The notes under the pieces were generated by a model, which saw only the letters and a program-made list of their open reading frames with translations, searched no databases and was not told where the DNA came from. The translations under genes and the position numbers were made by a program. From the NCBI RefSeq assembly GCF_014451325.2, contig NZ_JACSCH020000020.1, forward strand, positions 107,965-171,964: a stretch of DNA of 64,000 nt, in the 5' to 3' direction. The first letter of the stretch is position 1. Every line of letters begins with the position of its first letter. Source of the stretch: Streptomyces sp. CB02980 (lineage in GTDB: Bacteria > Actinomycetota > Actinomycetes > Streptomycetales > Streptomycetaceae). This document shows positions 1-8,760 of the stretch, one piece after another.

Positions 1-2375
1 AGGAAGAGGGCATGATCTTCAAGGGCGGCTCCGGCGCCGGCCTGAACCTCTCCCGCATCCGCTCCTCCAAGGAGCTGCTCTCCTCCGGCGGCAACGCCTC
101 CGGCCCGGTCTCGTTCATGCGTGGCGCCGACGCGTCCGCCGGAACGATCAAGTCGGGCGGCGCGACCCGCCGCGCGGCCAAGATGGTCATCCTCGACGTC
201 GACCACCCCGACATCGAGGACTTCATCGAGACCAAGGTCAAGGAGGAGGAGAAGATCCGCGCCCTCCGTGACGCGGGCTTCGACATGGACCTGGGCGGCG
301 ACGACATCACGTCCGTCCAGTACCAGAACGCCAACAACTCCGTCCGCGTGAACGACACGTTCATGAAGGCCGTCGAGTCCGGCGGGAAGTTCGGCCTCAC
401 CTCCCGGATGACCGGCGAGGTCATCGAGGAGGTCGACGCCAAGTCGCTCTTCCGCAAGATGGCCGAGGCCGCGTGGGCCTGTGCCGACCCGGGCATCCAG
501 TACGACGACACGATCAACCACTGGCACACCTGCCCCGAGTCCGGTCGTATCAACGGCTCGAACCCGTGCAGCGAGTACATGCACCTGGACAACACGTCCT
601 GCAACCTCGCTTCGCTGAACCTGATGAAGTTCCTCAAGGACGACGGCAAGGGCAAGCAGTCCTTCGAGATCGAGCGCTTCGCCAAGGTCGTCGAGCTCGT
701 CATCACCGCGATGGACATCTCCATCTGCTTCGCCGACTTCCCCACCGAGAAGATCGGCGAGAACACCCGCGCCTACCGCCAGCTCGGCATCGGCTACGCC
801 AACCTCGGTGCCCTGCTGATGGCGACCGGCCACGCGTACGACTCCGACGGCGGCCGCGCCCTCGCCGGTGCCATCACCTCCCTGATGACCGGCACCTCGT
901 ACAAGCGCTCCGCCGAGCTCGCCGCGGTCGTCGGCGCGTACGACGGCTACGCCCGCAACGCCGAGCCGCACCAGCGCGTCATGCAGCAGCACGCCGACGA
1001 GAACACCAAGGCCGTCCGCGTGGACGACCTGGACTCGCCGATCTGGGCCGCTGCCACGGAGGCCTGGCAGGACGTGATCCGCCTCGGAGCCAAGAACGGC
1101 TTCCGCAACGCCCAGGCCTCGGTCATCGCCCCGACCGGCACCATCGGTCTCGCGATGTCCTGCGACACCACCGGCCTCGAGCCCGACCTCGCCCTGGTCA
1201 AGTTCAAGAAGCTCGTCGGCGGCGGCTCGATGCAGATCGTCAACGGCACCGTCCCGCAGGCCCTGCGCCGCCTGGGCTACCAGGAGGAGCAGATCGAGGC
1301 GATCGTCGCCCACATCGCCGAGAACGGCAATGTGATCGACGCCCCCGGTCTGAAGACCGAGCACTACGAGGTCTTCGACTGCGCCATGGGCGAGCGCTCC
1401 ATCTCCGCGATGGGCCACGTCCGCATGATGGCGGCCATCCAGCCGTGGATCTCGGGCGCCCTCTCCAAGACCGTGAACCTGCCGGAGACGGCCACGGTCG
1501 AGGACGTCGAAGAGGTCTACTTCGAGGCCTGGAAGATGGGCGTCAAGGCGCTCGCCATCTACCGCGACAACTGCAAGGTCGGCCAGCCCCTCTCCGCCAA
1601 GAAGAAGGAGGAGGAGAAGGTCGAGGTCACCGCGAAGACCGAGGCGACGATCCGTGAGGCCGTCGAGAAGGTCGTCGAGTACCGCCCGGTCCGCAAGCGT
1701 CTGCCCAAGGGCCGCCCGGGGATCACCACCTCCTTCACCGTCGGTGGCGCCGAGGGTTACATGACCGCCAACTCCTACCCGGACGACGGTCTCGGCGAGG
1801 TCTTCCTCAAGATGTCCAAGCAGGGTTCGACGCTCGCCGGCATGATGGACGCCTTCTCCATCGCCGTCTCCGTCGGTCTGCAGTACGGCGTCCCGCTGGA
1901 GACGTACGTCTCGAAGTTCACCAACATGCGCTTCGAGCCGGCCGGCATGACGGACGACCCGGACGTGCGGATGGCGCAGTCGATCGTCGACTACATCTTC
2001 CGCCGCCTGGCGCTGGACTTCCTGCCCTTCGAGACCCGCTCCGCGCTCGGCATCCACTCGGCCGAGGAGCGTCAGCGCCACCTGGACACCGGCTCGTACG
2101 AGCAGTCCGAGGAGGACGAGGTCGACGTCGAGGCGCTGGCCCAGTCCGCGCCCCGCGCCCAGGAGCTGAAGGCCGTCGCGGCCCCGGCTCCGGTCCCGGC
2201 CCCGAAGATCGAGGTCCCGGCCCCGAAGCAGGCGCACACCTCGGCGGAGCTCGTCGAGATGCAGCTCGGCATCAGCGCCGACGCCCCGCTCTGCTTCTCC
2301 TGCGGGACGAAGATGCAGCGCGCCGGCTCCTGCTACATCTGCGAGGGCTGCGGCTCGACCAGCGGCTGCAGCTGA
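1..2375 (+). CDS. nrdJ: Vitamin B12-dependent (class II) ribonucleotide reductase, 5'-truncated by the window edge
   Basis: The enzyme reduces ribonucleotides to deoxyribonucleotides with adenosylcobalamin as radical source, giving oxygen-independent dNTP supply in the cytoplasm. The open frame runs in from the window edge (frame 3), so the true start is outside; about 790 residues remain of a family that is about 960 residues in Streptomyces. Visible are the NPCSE radical-site motif, the STRG-like/PTGTIG core (APTGTIGLAMSCDTTG), and a C-terminal Cys-rich tail with CFSCGTKM and CYICEGCGSTSGCS, the redox/zinc-type tail of actinobacterial NrdJ. A clear intrinsic terminator follows 22 bases after the stop. 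Any nrdR gene or B12 riboswitch upstream would lie outside the window. Confidence 0.97.
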   Translation, partial: EEGMIFKGGSGAGLNLSRIRSSKELLSSGGNASGPVSFMRGADASAGTIKSGGATRRAAKMVILDVDHPDIEDFIETKVKEEEKIRALRDAGFDMDLGGDDITSVQYQNANNSVRVNDTFMKAVESGGKFGLTSRMTGEVIEEVDAKSLFRKMAEAAWACADPGIQYDDTINHWHTCPESGRINGSNPCSEYMHLDNTSCNLASLNLMKFLKDDGKGKQSFEIERFAKVVELVITAMDISICFADFPTEKIGENTRAYRQLGIGYANLGALLMATGHAYDSDGGRALAGAITSLMTGTSYKRSAELAAVVGAYDGYARNAEPHQRVMQQHADENTKAVRVDDLDSPIWAAATEAWQDVIRLGAKNGFRNAQASVIAPTGTIGLAMSCDTTGLEPDLALVKFKKLVGGGSMQIVNGTVPQALRRLGYQEEQIEAIVAHIAENGNVIDAPGLKTEHYEVFDCAMGERSISAMGHVRMMAAIQPWISGALSKTVNLPETATVEDVEEVYFEAWKMGVKALAIYRDNCKVGQPLSAKKKEEEKVEVTAKTEATIREAVEKVVEYRPVRKRLPKGRPGITTSFTVGGAEGYMTANSYPDDGLGEVFLKMSKQGSTLAGMMDAFSIAVSVGLQYGVPLETYVSKFTNMRFEPAGMTDDPDVRMAQSIVDYIFRRLALDFLPFETRSALGIHSAEERQRHLDTGSYEQSEEDEVDVEALAQSAPRAQELKAVAAPAPVPAPKIEVPAPKQAHTSAELVEMQLGISADAPLCFSCGTKMQRAGSCYICEGCGSTSGCS

Positions 2376-2397
2376 CATCGAGTAGGTGCTTCATGAA

Positions 2398-2425
2398 GGG
2401 GACCGGCCTCGTGCCGGTCCCCTTT
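2398..2425 (+). terminator. Rho-independent terminator of nrdJ
   Basis: A perfect 10-bp stem (GGGGACCGGC at 2398-2407 with GCCGGTCCCC at 2413-2422), a 5-base loop and a short T run. It also lies downstream of the opposing terD-like gene, so it may act in both directions. Confidence 0.85.
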
Positions 2426-2471
2426 GCCGTGTCCGGGAGCGAGCGTCGGGCTTCCGGCGCGTACGGAACCC

Positions 2472-3002
2472 TCAGGCGCGTATGGAACCCAGCACGGTGC
2501 CGAACACCTGGGGGTCGGCGTCGAAGCCGTGGCTGATCGGGCGGTACGTCCAGCCGTCGGCGCCGTCCCGGGTGAACTCCACGACCGTCGCCGCGAGGGC
2601 GTCCGGCACGTCCGCGAAGTCGTGGACCAGCAGGTCCGTGTAGCCCTCGCGGACCCGTACGCCGGTGTTCGCCACGTCGCCGAAGGACCGCCGCCCGCCG
2701 CCCTGCTGTATGGCGACGCCCACCACCACGCGCGCGTACCGCGGTGCCAGGCGGTCGAGCTCCAGGGTCATGGCCTCGTCGTAGCCGAATCCCTGGCCCG
2801 TACGGCTGTCCCGGTGGAGCGTGATCGTGCCGTCGGGGGACCGACTGCCGAAGTGCACGAGCTGGACCGGGGCTCCGTGGGGATCGTCCGCGTCGAAGAC
2901 ACCGGCGACGATGTCCAGGTCGTGGGCCGGTGCGCCGATCGGGGCAGGGTCCCACCTGAGCGTCACCTCGACCCGGCCCACCCCTTTGTTGAGTCCGCTC
3001 AT
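2472..3002 (-). CDS. TerD-family protein
   Basis: A 176-residue member of the TerD family (Ca2+-binding fold, linked to tellurite/stress resistance and in Streptomyces to differentiation). Supporting motifs are the N-terminal SGLNKGVGRVEVTLRWDP, the acidic loop DLDIVAGVFD, GFGYDEAMTLELDRL near the middle, and a C-terminal HGFDADPQVFG. The ATG at 3002 is preferred over the upstream in-frame ATG at 3065 because GGGAAG lies just before it and TerD homology begins there. It is divergent from the arylamine acetyltransferase gene. The exact physiological role cannot be read from the sequence. Confidence 0.88.
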   Translation of the reverse strand: MSGLNKGVGRVEVTLRWDPAPIGAPAHDLDIVAGVFDADDPHGAPVQLVHFGSRSPDGTITLHRDSRTGQGFGYDEAMTLELDRLAPRYARVVVGVAIQQGGGRRSFGDVANTGVRVREGYTDLLVHDFADVPDALAATVVEFTRDGADGWTYRPISHGFDADPQVFGTVLGSIRA

Positions 3003-3144
3003 GGTGCTTCCCCTCTCCGCGTACGCCCCCGCGCACGCCTCGCGTCGAACCGTCCACCCGCTCAAAAGCCCTTGGTCGTGGGCCGATTACTCATGGTGTC
3101 ATGGGGCTACGACAGTGGACCCGGGGGTTGAGGGGGAGAACGGT

Positions 3145-3975
3145 TTGTGGAGTGGTGAGGAGCTGGATCTCGATGCATATCTGGCTCGAATCGGATACGA
3201 GGCCGAACGGGACGGGGAACTCACCCCCGATCTGCGGACACTGACGGCCCTTCATCGGGCGCACGTCCGAGCGGTTCCCTTCGAGAACCTCGACGTCGCC
3301 CTGGGGCGACCTGTTCCGCTGGATCTGAAGAGCCTTCAGGCCAAGCTCGTCGAGCGACGCCGTGGAGGCTACTGCTACGAGCAGAACTCCCTGTTCGCCG
3401 CGGTGCTCGAACGGATCGGCTTCACGGTGACCGGGCGTGGGGCGCGGAACCGTTCGCGGGGCGCGGCGCTGCCGCCCGTCACGCACGCGCTTCTCGTCGT
3501 CGTGATCGAGGGCGAACAATGGCTCGCCGACGTGGGGTTCGGCTGGCAGGGGCCGCTGGAGCCGGTGCCCCTGCGGGACGGGGCGCGCGTCGAGCAGAGC
3601 GGCTGGACGTTCGGGATGGTCGTGGAGGACGAGGGCATCCATGTGCTGCGGTCCCTGCGCCCGCAGGGGTGGACCGATCTGTACGCCTTCTCCCCGCAGA
3701 CCCTCTACCCGGCTGACTTCACCGTCATGAACCACTACAGCTCCAGCCACCCGCAGTCGCGCTTCCTCGGCCAGGTCGTGGCCCAGTGGCCGGGGGCGGA
3801 CGAACGCAGGGCGCTGGTGCGCGACACGCTGTCGACGGTACGGACGGACGGTGTCGTCGAGGAACGTGCCGTACCCGTGCACGAGTTGATCGCGACACTG
3901 GAGAGCCGTTTCGGGATCGAACTGGACGACGAGGAGCGCGCGGGACTCGAGCGCATGCACCCGGCGGGACCCTGA
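3145..3975 (+). CDS. Arylamine N-acetyltransferase (NAT)
   Basis: Transfers acetyl from acetyl-CoA to arylamines or hydrazines; some family members act in natural-product amide formation. The catalytic triad is visible: Cys77 in RRGGYCYEQN, His114 in PVTHALLV and Asp129 in LADVGFGW. The length of 276 residues is typical of bacterial NATs. The TTG at 3145 is chosen because GGGGGAG lies about 6 bases upstream; an in-frame GTG at 3115 would add 10 residues. A single gene, divergent from the TerD-like gene. Confidence 0.93.
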   Translation: MWSGEELDLDAYLARIGYEAERDGELTPDLRTLTALHRAHVRAVPFENLDVALGRPVPLDLKSLQAKLVERRRGGYCYEQNSLFAAVLERIGFTVTGRGARNRSRGAALPPVTHALLVVVIEGEQWLADVGFGWQGPLEPVPLRDGARVEQSGWTFGMVVEDEGIHVLRSLRPQGWTDLYAFSPQTLYPADFTVMNHYSSSHPQSRFLGQVVAQWPGADERRALVRDTLSTVRTDGVVEERAVPVHELIATLESRFGIELDDEERAGLERMHPAGP

Positions 3976-4017
3976 CGGGGTCTGCCGGGGCGGTCTCCGG
4001 GCCCGTACGATGGCGCG

Positions 4018-4623
4018 GTGCTGGTCAAGTGGATTCGCTGCACCGTGATGGACCGTCGAGGGTTCGAGCGGGGACAGCGGAAATGGGCGGGGCTGCTCGG
4101 TGAGCCGGGATTCCGGGGACAGGGCGGCGGGTGGAGCCGGGCTCGGCCGGACGTCGCCCATGTCTTCGGCTTCTGGGAGAGCCGGGCCTTCTACGACTCG
4201 TTCATGGCGCGTTCGCACGATCGCCTGGCGGCCGCGCAGATGGGCACGTACAAAGACATCCAGGTCAAGCTGTTCGACCACCGCTTCGACGTGAAGACGG
4301 GGTTCGAGCCGAAGTTCTCCGACGCCGACGTGGCGAGGGTGGCGCACTGCCGTGTCCATGAGGACCGTGCCGAGCACTTCGCGCTGATGCAGGAGAAGGT
4401 GTGGAACCCGGCGATGGCCGGGTCCCCCGGCATGCTGCGGGGCCTGTTCGGCGAGGCGCCCGGCAGCGAGTTCCTGGTGCTGTCGCTGTGGCAGTCCGCT
4501 GCGGAGCACGGGAAGTACCGGGTGGAGCGGATCGAGCGGCTCGGACTCCGGGCCAGGACCGCGGCCGATGTGGCGGCACTGGCCGGGGACGTGGTGCAGC
4601 TCGAGCCGGCCTGGACGGTCTGA
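4018..4623 (+). CDS. YdbC/DUF4937-like protein with ABM-type fold
   Basis: A 201-residue protein with the family N-terminus (MLVKWIRCTV, then GFRGQGGGWS) and a second similar half containing FLVLSLWQSAAEHGKY. Both halves look like ferredoxin-like antibiotic-biosynthesis-monooxygenase repeats. The biochemical function is unknown. The GTG start sits exactly 6 bases after a TACGAT -10 box (4006-4011), so the mRNA is probably leaderless, which fixes the start. The family assignment is from memory of B. subtilis YdbC-type sequences and is less certain than the gene call. Confidence 0.72.
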   Translation: MLVKWIRCTVMDRRGFERGQRKWAGLLGEPGFRGQGGGWSRARPDVAHVFGFWESRAFYDSFMARSHDRLAAAQMGTYKDIQVKLFDHRFDVKTGFEPKFSDADVARVAHCRVHEDRAEHFALMQEKVWNPAMAGSPGMLRGLFGEAPGSEFLVLSLWQSAAEHGKYRVERIERLGLRARTAADVAALAGDVVQLEPAWTV

Positions 4624-4630
4624 CCGGGCT

Positions 4631-4725
4631 GGGTCGGCTGTTCGAGCGGTGTGAGTGGACCCGGGTCGGCTGTTCGAGTGGTCTGAGTGGACCCGGGTCG
4701 GCTGTGCGCATGGCCTGAGAGGTCC
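4631..4725. repeat. Three tandem 32-bp direct repeats
   Basis: Units start at 4631, 4663 and 4695, each opening with GGGTCGGCTGT and carrying GAGTGGACCC or a decayed form; the first two differ at only two or three positions and the third is degenerate. The period is not a multiple of three and the array is intergenic, between the DUF4937-like gene and the convergent TetR gene. Confidence 0.8.
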
Positions 4726-4758
4726 TGTGAGGGCTGGTGAGTCGAGGCTGAGCAATGG

Positions 4759-5388
4759 CTACGCCGGGACGTACGCGCCCGCTTCGACCCCCGCCAGAAC
4801 CGCGCGCGCAGCCTGGTCCGCGAGCGTGCCGTCGATCGGTTCGCGGGTGATGAAGAGCCGCAGGAACAGGGGTGCGGAGACCGCCTGGACGACCGCGCCC
4901 GCGTCGGTGCCGCGCGGTGCCTCGCCGCGGGCGACGGCCCGGGTGACGACGACCTCGCAGCGCCGGAAACGCTCGGTGTAGAAGGTGTGCAGGGCCTCCG
5001 CTGCCCGCGGGGACTGGAACGCGGCGCCGATGAACGCGGTGGGGGCCGCGCCTGTGGCGGGATCACCGAAGGCGTCGACGACCTGGTGCGCGAGTGCTCG
5101 CAGATCTCCGGAGAGGGTCCCGGTGTCCGGTGGCGTCCAGGAGTCCTCGTTCGCCAGGTCGAGCGCGTCGGCGAGGAGGCCCTCGACGCTGCCCCAGCGG
5201 CGGTAGAGCGTCGTCTTGTGGACGCCCGAGTGCTCCGCGACGTATTCCACGGTCAGGGCGGGGTAGCCGTGCTCGGACAGGCCGGTCAGGACGGCGTCGC
5301 GGACGGCCGCCCGGGTGCGTGCGGTGCGGCCGCCGGGGCGCGTCCTGCCTGGCGCCGGGGTCGGGTGCTCCTCGATCGAGTCATTCAA
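4759..5388 (-). CDS. TetR/AcrR-family transcriptional regulator
   Basis: 209 residues. The N-terminal helix-turn-helix spans about residues 22-70, with GYPALTVEYVAEHSGVHKTT and LYRRWGSVEGLLADAL; the C-terminal domain resembles the common Streptomyces TetR_C type with FIGAAFQSPRAAEAL. The start is TTG at 5388, supported by GGGAG 8 bases upstream; no in-frame ATG fits. It is divergent from the ABC-F gene, with inverted repeats between them, so it most likely represses that gene and itself. The inducing ligand is unknown. Confidence 0.9.
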   Translation of the reverse strand: MNDSIEEHPTPAPGRTRPGGRTARTRAAVRDAVLTGLSEHGYPALTVEYVAEHSGVHKTTLYRRWGSVEGLLADALDLANEDSWTPPDTGTLSGDLRALAHQVVDAFGDPATGAAPTAFIGAAFQSPRAAEALHTFYTERFRRCEVVVTRAVARGEAPRGTDAGAVVQAVSAPLFLRLFITREPIDGTLADQAARAVLAGVEAGAYVPA

Positions 5389-5400
5389 TTGCTACTCCCG

Positions 5401-5455
5401 TTGCGTTAGTGGATCGAGTCTGCCACACTCGCCTTAACGCGACCGATGTTGCGTT
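5401..5455. promoter_or_regulatory. Candidate TetR operator region between tetR and the ABC-F gene
   Basis: The divergent region carries GCGTTA at 5403-5408 opposed by TAACGC at 5435-5440, with a nested CGAGT/ACTCG inverted repeat at 5415-5431, and a direct repeat of TTGCGTT at 5401 and 5449. The symmetry is imperfect, so the exact operator is not resolved. Confidence 0.5.
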
Positions 5456-5480
5456 TGACGGCCTACTTCTGGAGGCGCCC

Positions 5481-7091
5481 TTGCCCACTCAGATCTCACT
5501 GCACGACGTCGTCGTGTCCCGTGGCGAACGACTGCTCCTCGATCAGGTCTCGCTCTCCGTGCGCCCCGGGGAGCGGATCGGGATCGTGGGGGAGAACGGC
5601 GCGGGGAAGTCGACTCTGCTGCGTCTCCTCGCAGGGGCGGAGCAGCCCGACGAGGGCAGTGTCGTCACCGTCGCCGACGGCGGTCTGCGGATGCTCGCCC
5701 AGACGCCCGAGCTGCCTCCCGGCGCCACTGTCGGTGACGCGATCGACGCCGCGCTCGCCGAGCTCCGCGCCATGGAGCGGCGGCTGCGCGCACTCGAAAC
5801 CCGACTCGACACGGCGGACGAGGCGGAGCTCGACGCGTACGGCGAGCTCCTCACCACCTACGAACTGCGGGGCGGATACGAGGCGGACGCCCGGGTCGAC
5901 AAGGCTCTTTACGGACTCGGCCTCGCCGGCACCGGTCGGGAGCGGATACTCGGCAGCCTCTCCGGCGGAGAGCTGGCCCGGCTCGGTATCGCCTGCGCGG
6001 TCGCGGCCGGACCGGAAGTGCTCCTGCTCGACGAACCCACCAACCACCTCGACGCGCAGGCGCTCGACTGGCTGGAGGGCGCCCTTCTCGCGCACCGCGG
6101 GACCGTCGTGGCTGTCTCCCACGACCGGACCTTCCTGGAGCGCGTCGCCACCGCGATCGTCGAGGTGGACGCCGACCGGCGTGCGCTCGTGCGGTACGGA
6201 GACGGATACGCCGGCTACCGCGCGGCACGAGCGGCCGCGCGGCAGCGTTGGGAGGAGGCCTACGAGGAGTGGTGCGAGGAGACGGCGCGGCTGGAGGCGT
6301 ACGCCGCGACCACGGCGCACGGGGTCGCACCCGGGAGGGAGATGAAGGACAACAACAAAATGGCCTTCGACCGGGCGGCGGGCCGTGTCCAGGCCTCGGT
6401 CTCGGGGCGCGTCCGCAACGCCCGGGAGCGACTGAGACGACTCCGCGAGGAGCCCGTGCCCCAGCCGCCTCCGCCCCTCTCCTTCTCCGCCCGGCCCTTG
6501 GCGGGCGGAGCCGAGGGAGCGCTCGTCACCCTGACCGGAGTGCGGGTCGCGGACCGTCTCTCCGTGGAGACGCTCACCGTCCGGGCGGGGGAGCGGCTGC
6601 TCGTCCATGGCGGCAACGGTGCGGGGAAGTCCACGCTGCTGCGGCTCATGGCAGGGACGGTCGGCCCCGACGCCGGGGACGTCCGGCGCGCCGGACGGAT
6701 CGGGTACCTGGCCCAGGACGTCACGGTCCGGCGCCCGGAGGAGCGGCTGCTGGCCTGTTTCGGACGCGGGCTCGCCCTCGCCGAGGACGAGCGGGCCGAA
6801 CTGCTCCTGTCGTACGGACTGTTCCGCCCGGCCGACCTGAGTGTGCCGGTCGGCGGTCTCTCCGCGGGCCAGCTCCGCCGACTCGCGCTCGCCCGGCTGC
6901 TGGCCAGGCCCGCCGACCTCCTCCTGCTCGACGAGCCGGGCAATCACCTGGCCCTGGGGCTCGTGGAGGAGCTGGAAGCCGCGCTGGAGCAGTGGCCCGG
7001 GGCCCTTGTGGTGGTCTCGCACGACCGTGCGCTGCGCCGCCGTTTCACCGGGCACATACGCCGGATGGACTCCGGACGCCTCCTCGGTTGA
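5481..7091 (+). CDS. ABC-F family ATP-binding protein
   Basis: A soluble twin-ATPase ABC-F protein of 536 residues with no membrane segments. The family includes ribosome-protection factors that dislodge macrolides and related drugs, and also housekeeping translation factors. NBD1 has Walker A GENGAGKST, signature LSGGELARLG and Walker B VLLLDEPTNHLD; NBD2 has GGNGAGKST, LSAGQLRRLA and LLLLDEPGNHLA. The inter-domain linker contains MKDNNKMAFDRAAGRVQ, a pattern seen in antibiotic-resistance ABC-Fs. The TTG start at 5481 has GGAGG at 5471-5475. Adjacency to a divergent TetR favours inducible antibiotic resistance. NBD2 has GNHLA where TNHLD is usual. Confidence 0.9.
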   Translation: MPTQISLHDVVVSRGERLLLDQVSLSVRPGERIGIVGENGAGKSTLLRLLAGAEQPDEGSVVTVADGGLRMLAQTPELPPGATVGDAIDAALAELRAMERRLRALETRLDTADEAELDAYGELLTTYELRGGYEADARVDKALYGLGLAGTGRERILGSLSGGELARLGIACAVAAGPEVLLLDEPTNHLDAQALDWLEGALLAHRGTVVAVSHDRTFLERVATAIVEVDADRRALVRYGDGYAGYRAARAAARQRWEEAYEEWCEETARLEAYAATTAHGVAPGREMKDNNKMAFDRAAGRVQASVSGRVRNARERLRRLREEPVPQPPPPLSFSARPLAGGAEGALVTLTGVRVADRLSVETLTVRAGERLLVHGGNGAGKSTLLRLMAGTVGPDAGDVRRAGRIGYLAQDVTVRRPEERLLACFGRGLALAEDERAELLLSYGLFRPADLSVPVGGLSAGQLRRLALARLLARPADLLLLDEPGNHLALGLVEELEAALEQWPGALVVVSHDRALRRRFTGHIRRMDSGRLLG

Positions 7092-7124
7092 GCCCGTCCA
7101 GTACCGGCGATCTAGGGTCGGGGT

Positions 7125-7784
7125 ATGGCACGACCGCGGCGCATCGTTCTCGTACGGCACGGAGAGTCCGAGGGCAATGTCGATGACACGGTGTACGAAC
7201 GGGAGCCCGACCACGCCCTGCGGCTCACGGAGACCGGGTGGCGACAGGCGGAGGAGACGGGGGAGCGGCTGCGGGACCTCTTCGGGGACGAGGCGGTGAG
7301 CGTCTATGTCTCGCCGTACCGCCGCACCCACGAGACCCTCCGTGCCTTCCGGCTGCCACCGGAGCAGGTCAGGGTGCGGGAGGAGCCCCGGCTGCGGGAG
7401 CAGGACTGGGGCAACTGGCAGGAGCGGGAGGACGTACGACTGCAGAAGGCCTATCGGGACGCGTACGGGCACTTCTTCTACCGCTTCGCCCAGGGCGAGT
7501 CGGGGGCGGACGTGTACGACAGGGTCGGGGCGTTCCTGGAGAGCCTCTACCGCAGCTTCGAGGCGCCCGACCATCCGCCCAACGTCCTGATCGTCACCCA
7601 CGGGCTGACCATGCGGCTGTTCTGCATGCGCTGGTTCCACTGGACGGTCGCGGACTTCGAGTCGCTGTCGAACCCCGGCAACGCCGAGACCCGCATGCTC
7701 CTGCTCGATGCGGACGGCCGGTACCGACTGGACAGGCCGTTCGAACGCTGGCGTACCCCGGAACCGTACGGCCCTACCGGATAG
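7125..7784 (+). CDS. Histidine phosphatase superfamily protein
   Basis: 219 residues with the phosphoglycerate-mutase-like RHG motif at the N-terminus (IVLVRHGESEGN) and the second catalytic His in VLIVTHGLTMRL. The phosphorylated substrate is not evident. A TAGGGT -10 box (7113-7118) lies 6 bases before the ATG, with TTGAGC 19 bases further upstream, so transcription probably starts at or next to the A of the start codon. The ADP-ribosylglycohydrolase gene follows after 12 bases. Confidence 0.9.
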   Translation: MARPRRIVLVRHGESEGNVDDTVYEREPDHALRLTETGWRQAEETGERLRDLFGDEAVSVYVSPYRRTHETLRAFRLPPEQVRVREEPRLREQDWGNWQEREDVRLQKAYRDAYGHFFYRFAQGESGADVYDRVGAFLESLYRSFEAPDHPPNVLIVTHGLTMRLFCMRWFHWTVADFESLSNPGNAETRMLLLDADGRYRLDRPFERWRTPEPYGPTG

Positions 7785-7796
7785 AGTGGCAGACCG

Positions 7797-8705
7797 ATGA
7801 CCGCTGACTCCTCATTCGACCGGCGCTTCGACCGCGCCCTGGCCAGCCTGCGCGGGCTGTCCGTGGGAGACGCCCTGGGCTCCCAGTTCTTCGTACCCGC
7901 CAACTATCCCCTGCTGAAGCGGCGCGAGCTGCCCGACGGCCCCTGGCAGTGGACCGACGACACCGAGATGGCCTGCTCCGTCCTGGCCGTCCTCGCCCGC
8001 CACGAACGGATCGACCAGGACGCCCTGGCCATGTCCTTCGCTCAGCACCACGACTTCGACCGGGGCTACGGCCCCGCGGTCAACCGCATGCTCCGGCTCA
8101 TCCGGGAGGGGGGCGACTGGCGGGAGCTTGCCGCCGCGCTCTTCCAGGGGCAGGGCTCCTGGGGCAACGGCGCCGCGATGCGGATCGCGCCGCTCGGAGC
8201 CTGGTACGCGGACGACCCGGAGCAGGCGACGCACCAGGCCGAGATCTCCGCCTACACGACGCACCAGCACCGTGAGGCCGTGGTGGGTGCCATGGCCGTC
8301 GCCGCCGCGGCCGCCCTGGCCGCCGACCCGGCCGGGCCGCCCACTCCGGAGGCGCTGCTCGACGGAGTCATCGCCCTGGTGCCGCGGAGTGCGGTCGGGG
8401 CGGGCCTGCGCAGGGCCCGCGACATGCTCGACTACGGCGACGCGGGCACGGTCGCCGCGGTCCTCGGCAGCGGCCGGCGGACGAGCGCACACGACACGGT
8501 TCCGTTCGCGCTCTGGTCGGCGGCCCGTGGTCTCGGTGACTTCGAGCGGGTGTTCTGGACGACCGCCCAGGTCGGTGGCGATGTCGACACGACCTGTGCC
8601 ATCGCCGGAGGCGTGGTGGCCGCGGCGGCGACCGGCGTGCCGCCGGCGGAGTGGCTGCGGCAGACCGAGGACCTGCCGGAGTGGGTTCCGGTCGAGACGG
8701 CCTGA
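7797..8705 (+). CDS. ADP-ribosylglycohydrolase family protein
   Basis: 302 residues of the DraG/ARH fold, which removes ADP-ribose from protein or small-molecule acceptors using a dinuclear Mg centre. The metal-binding motifs are all present: GDALG near residue 25, WTDDTEM near 50, NGAAMRIAPLG near 125 and GGDVDTTCAIAGG near 265. A TAGAGT box at 7782-7787 suggests its own near-leaderless promoter despite the short gap from the phosphatase gene. A bidirectional terminator follows. Confidence 0.92.
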   Translation: MTADSSFDRRFDRALASLRGLSVGDALGSQFFVPANYPLLKRRELPDGPWQWTDDTEMACSVLAVLARHERIDQDALAMSFAQHHDFDRGYGPAVNRMLRLIREGGDWRELAAALFQGQGSWGNGAAMRIAPLGAWYADDPEQATHQAEISAYTTHQHREAVVGAMAVAAAAALAADPAGPPTPEALLDGVIALVPRSAVGAGLRRARDMLDYGDAGTVAAVLGSGRRTSAHDTVPFALWSAARGLGDFERVFWTTAQVGGDVDTTCAIAGGVVAAAATGVPPAEWLRQTEDLPEWVPVETA

Positions 8706-8713
8706 AACAGCAT

Positions 8714-8751
8714 GATGGCCCCTGAGCCCCGGAAGGGATTCAGGGGCCATC
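8714..8751. terminator. Bidirectional terminator between convergent genes
   Basis: A perfect 12-bp inverted repeat, GATGGCCCCTGA (8714-8725) and TCAGGGGCCATC (8740-8751), between the glycohydrolase gene and the convergent MFS gene. Confidence 0.85.
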
Positions 8752-8760
8752 GGCGCCTTC

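Noticed and set aside
5496..7640. Long antisense open frame (714 codons) opposite the ABC-F and phosphatase genes
   Set aside because: It is a shadow of strongly GC-biased codons on the other strand; its translation has no family motifs, whereas the plus-strand frames carry complete ABC-F and phosphatase signatures.
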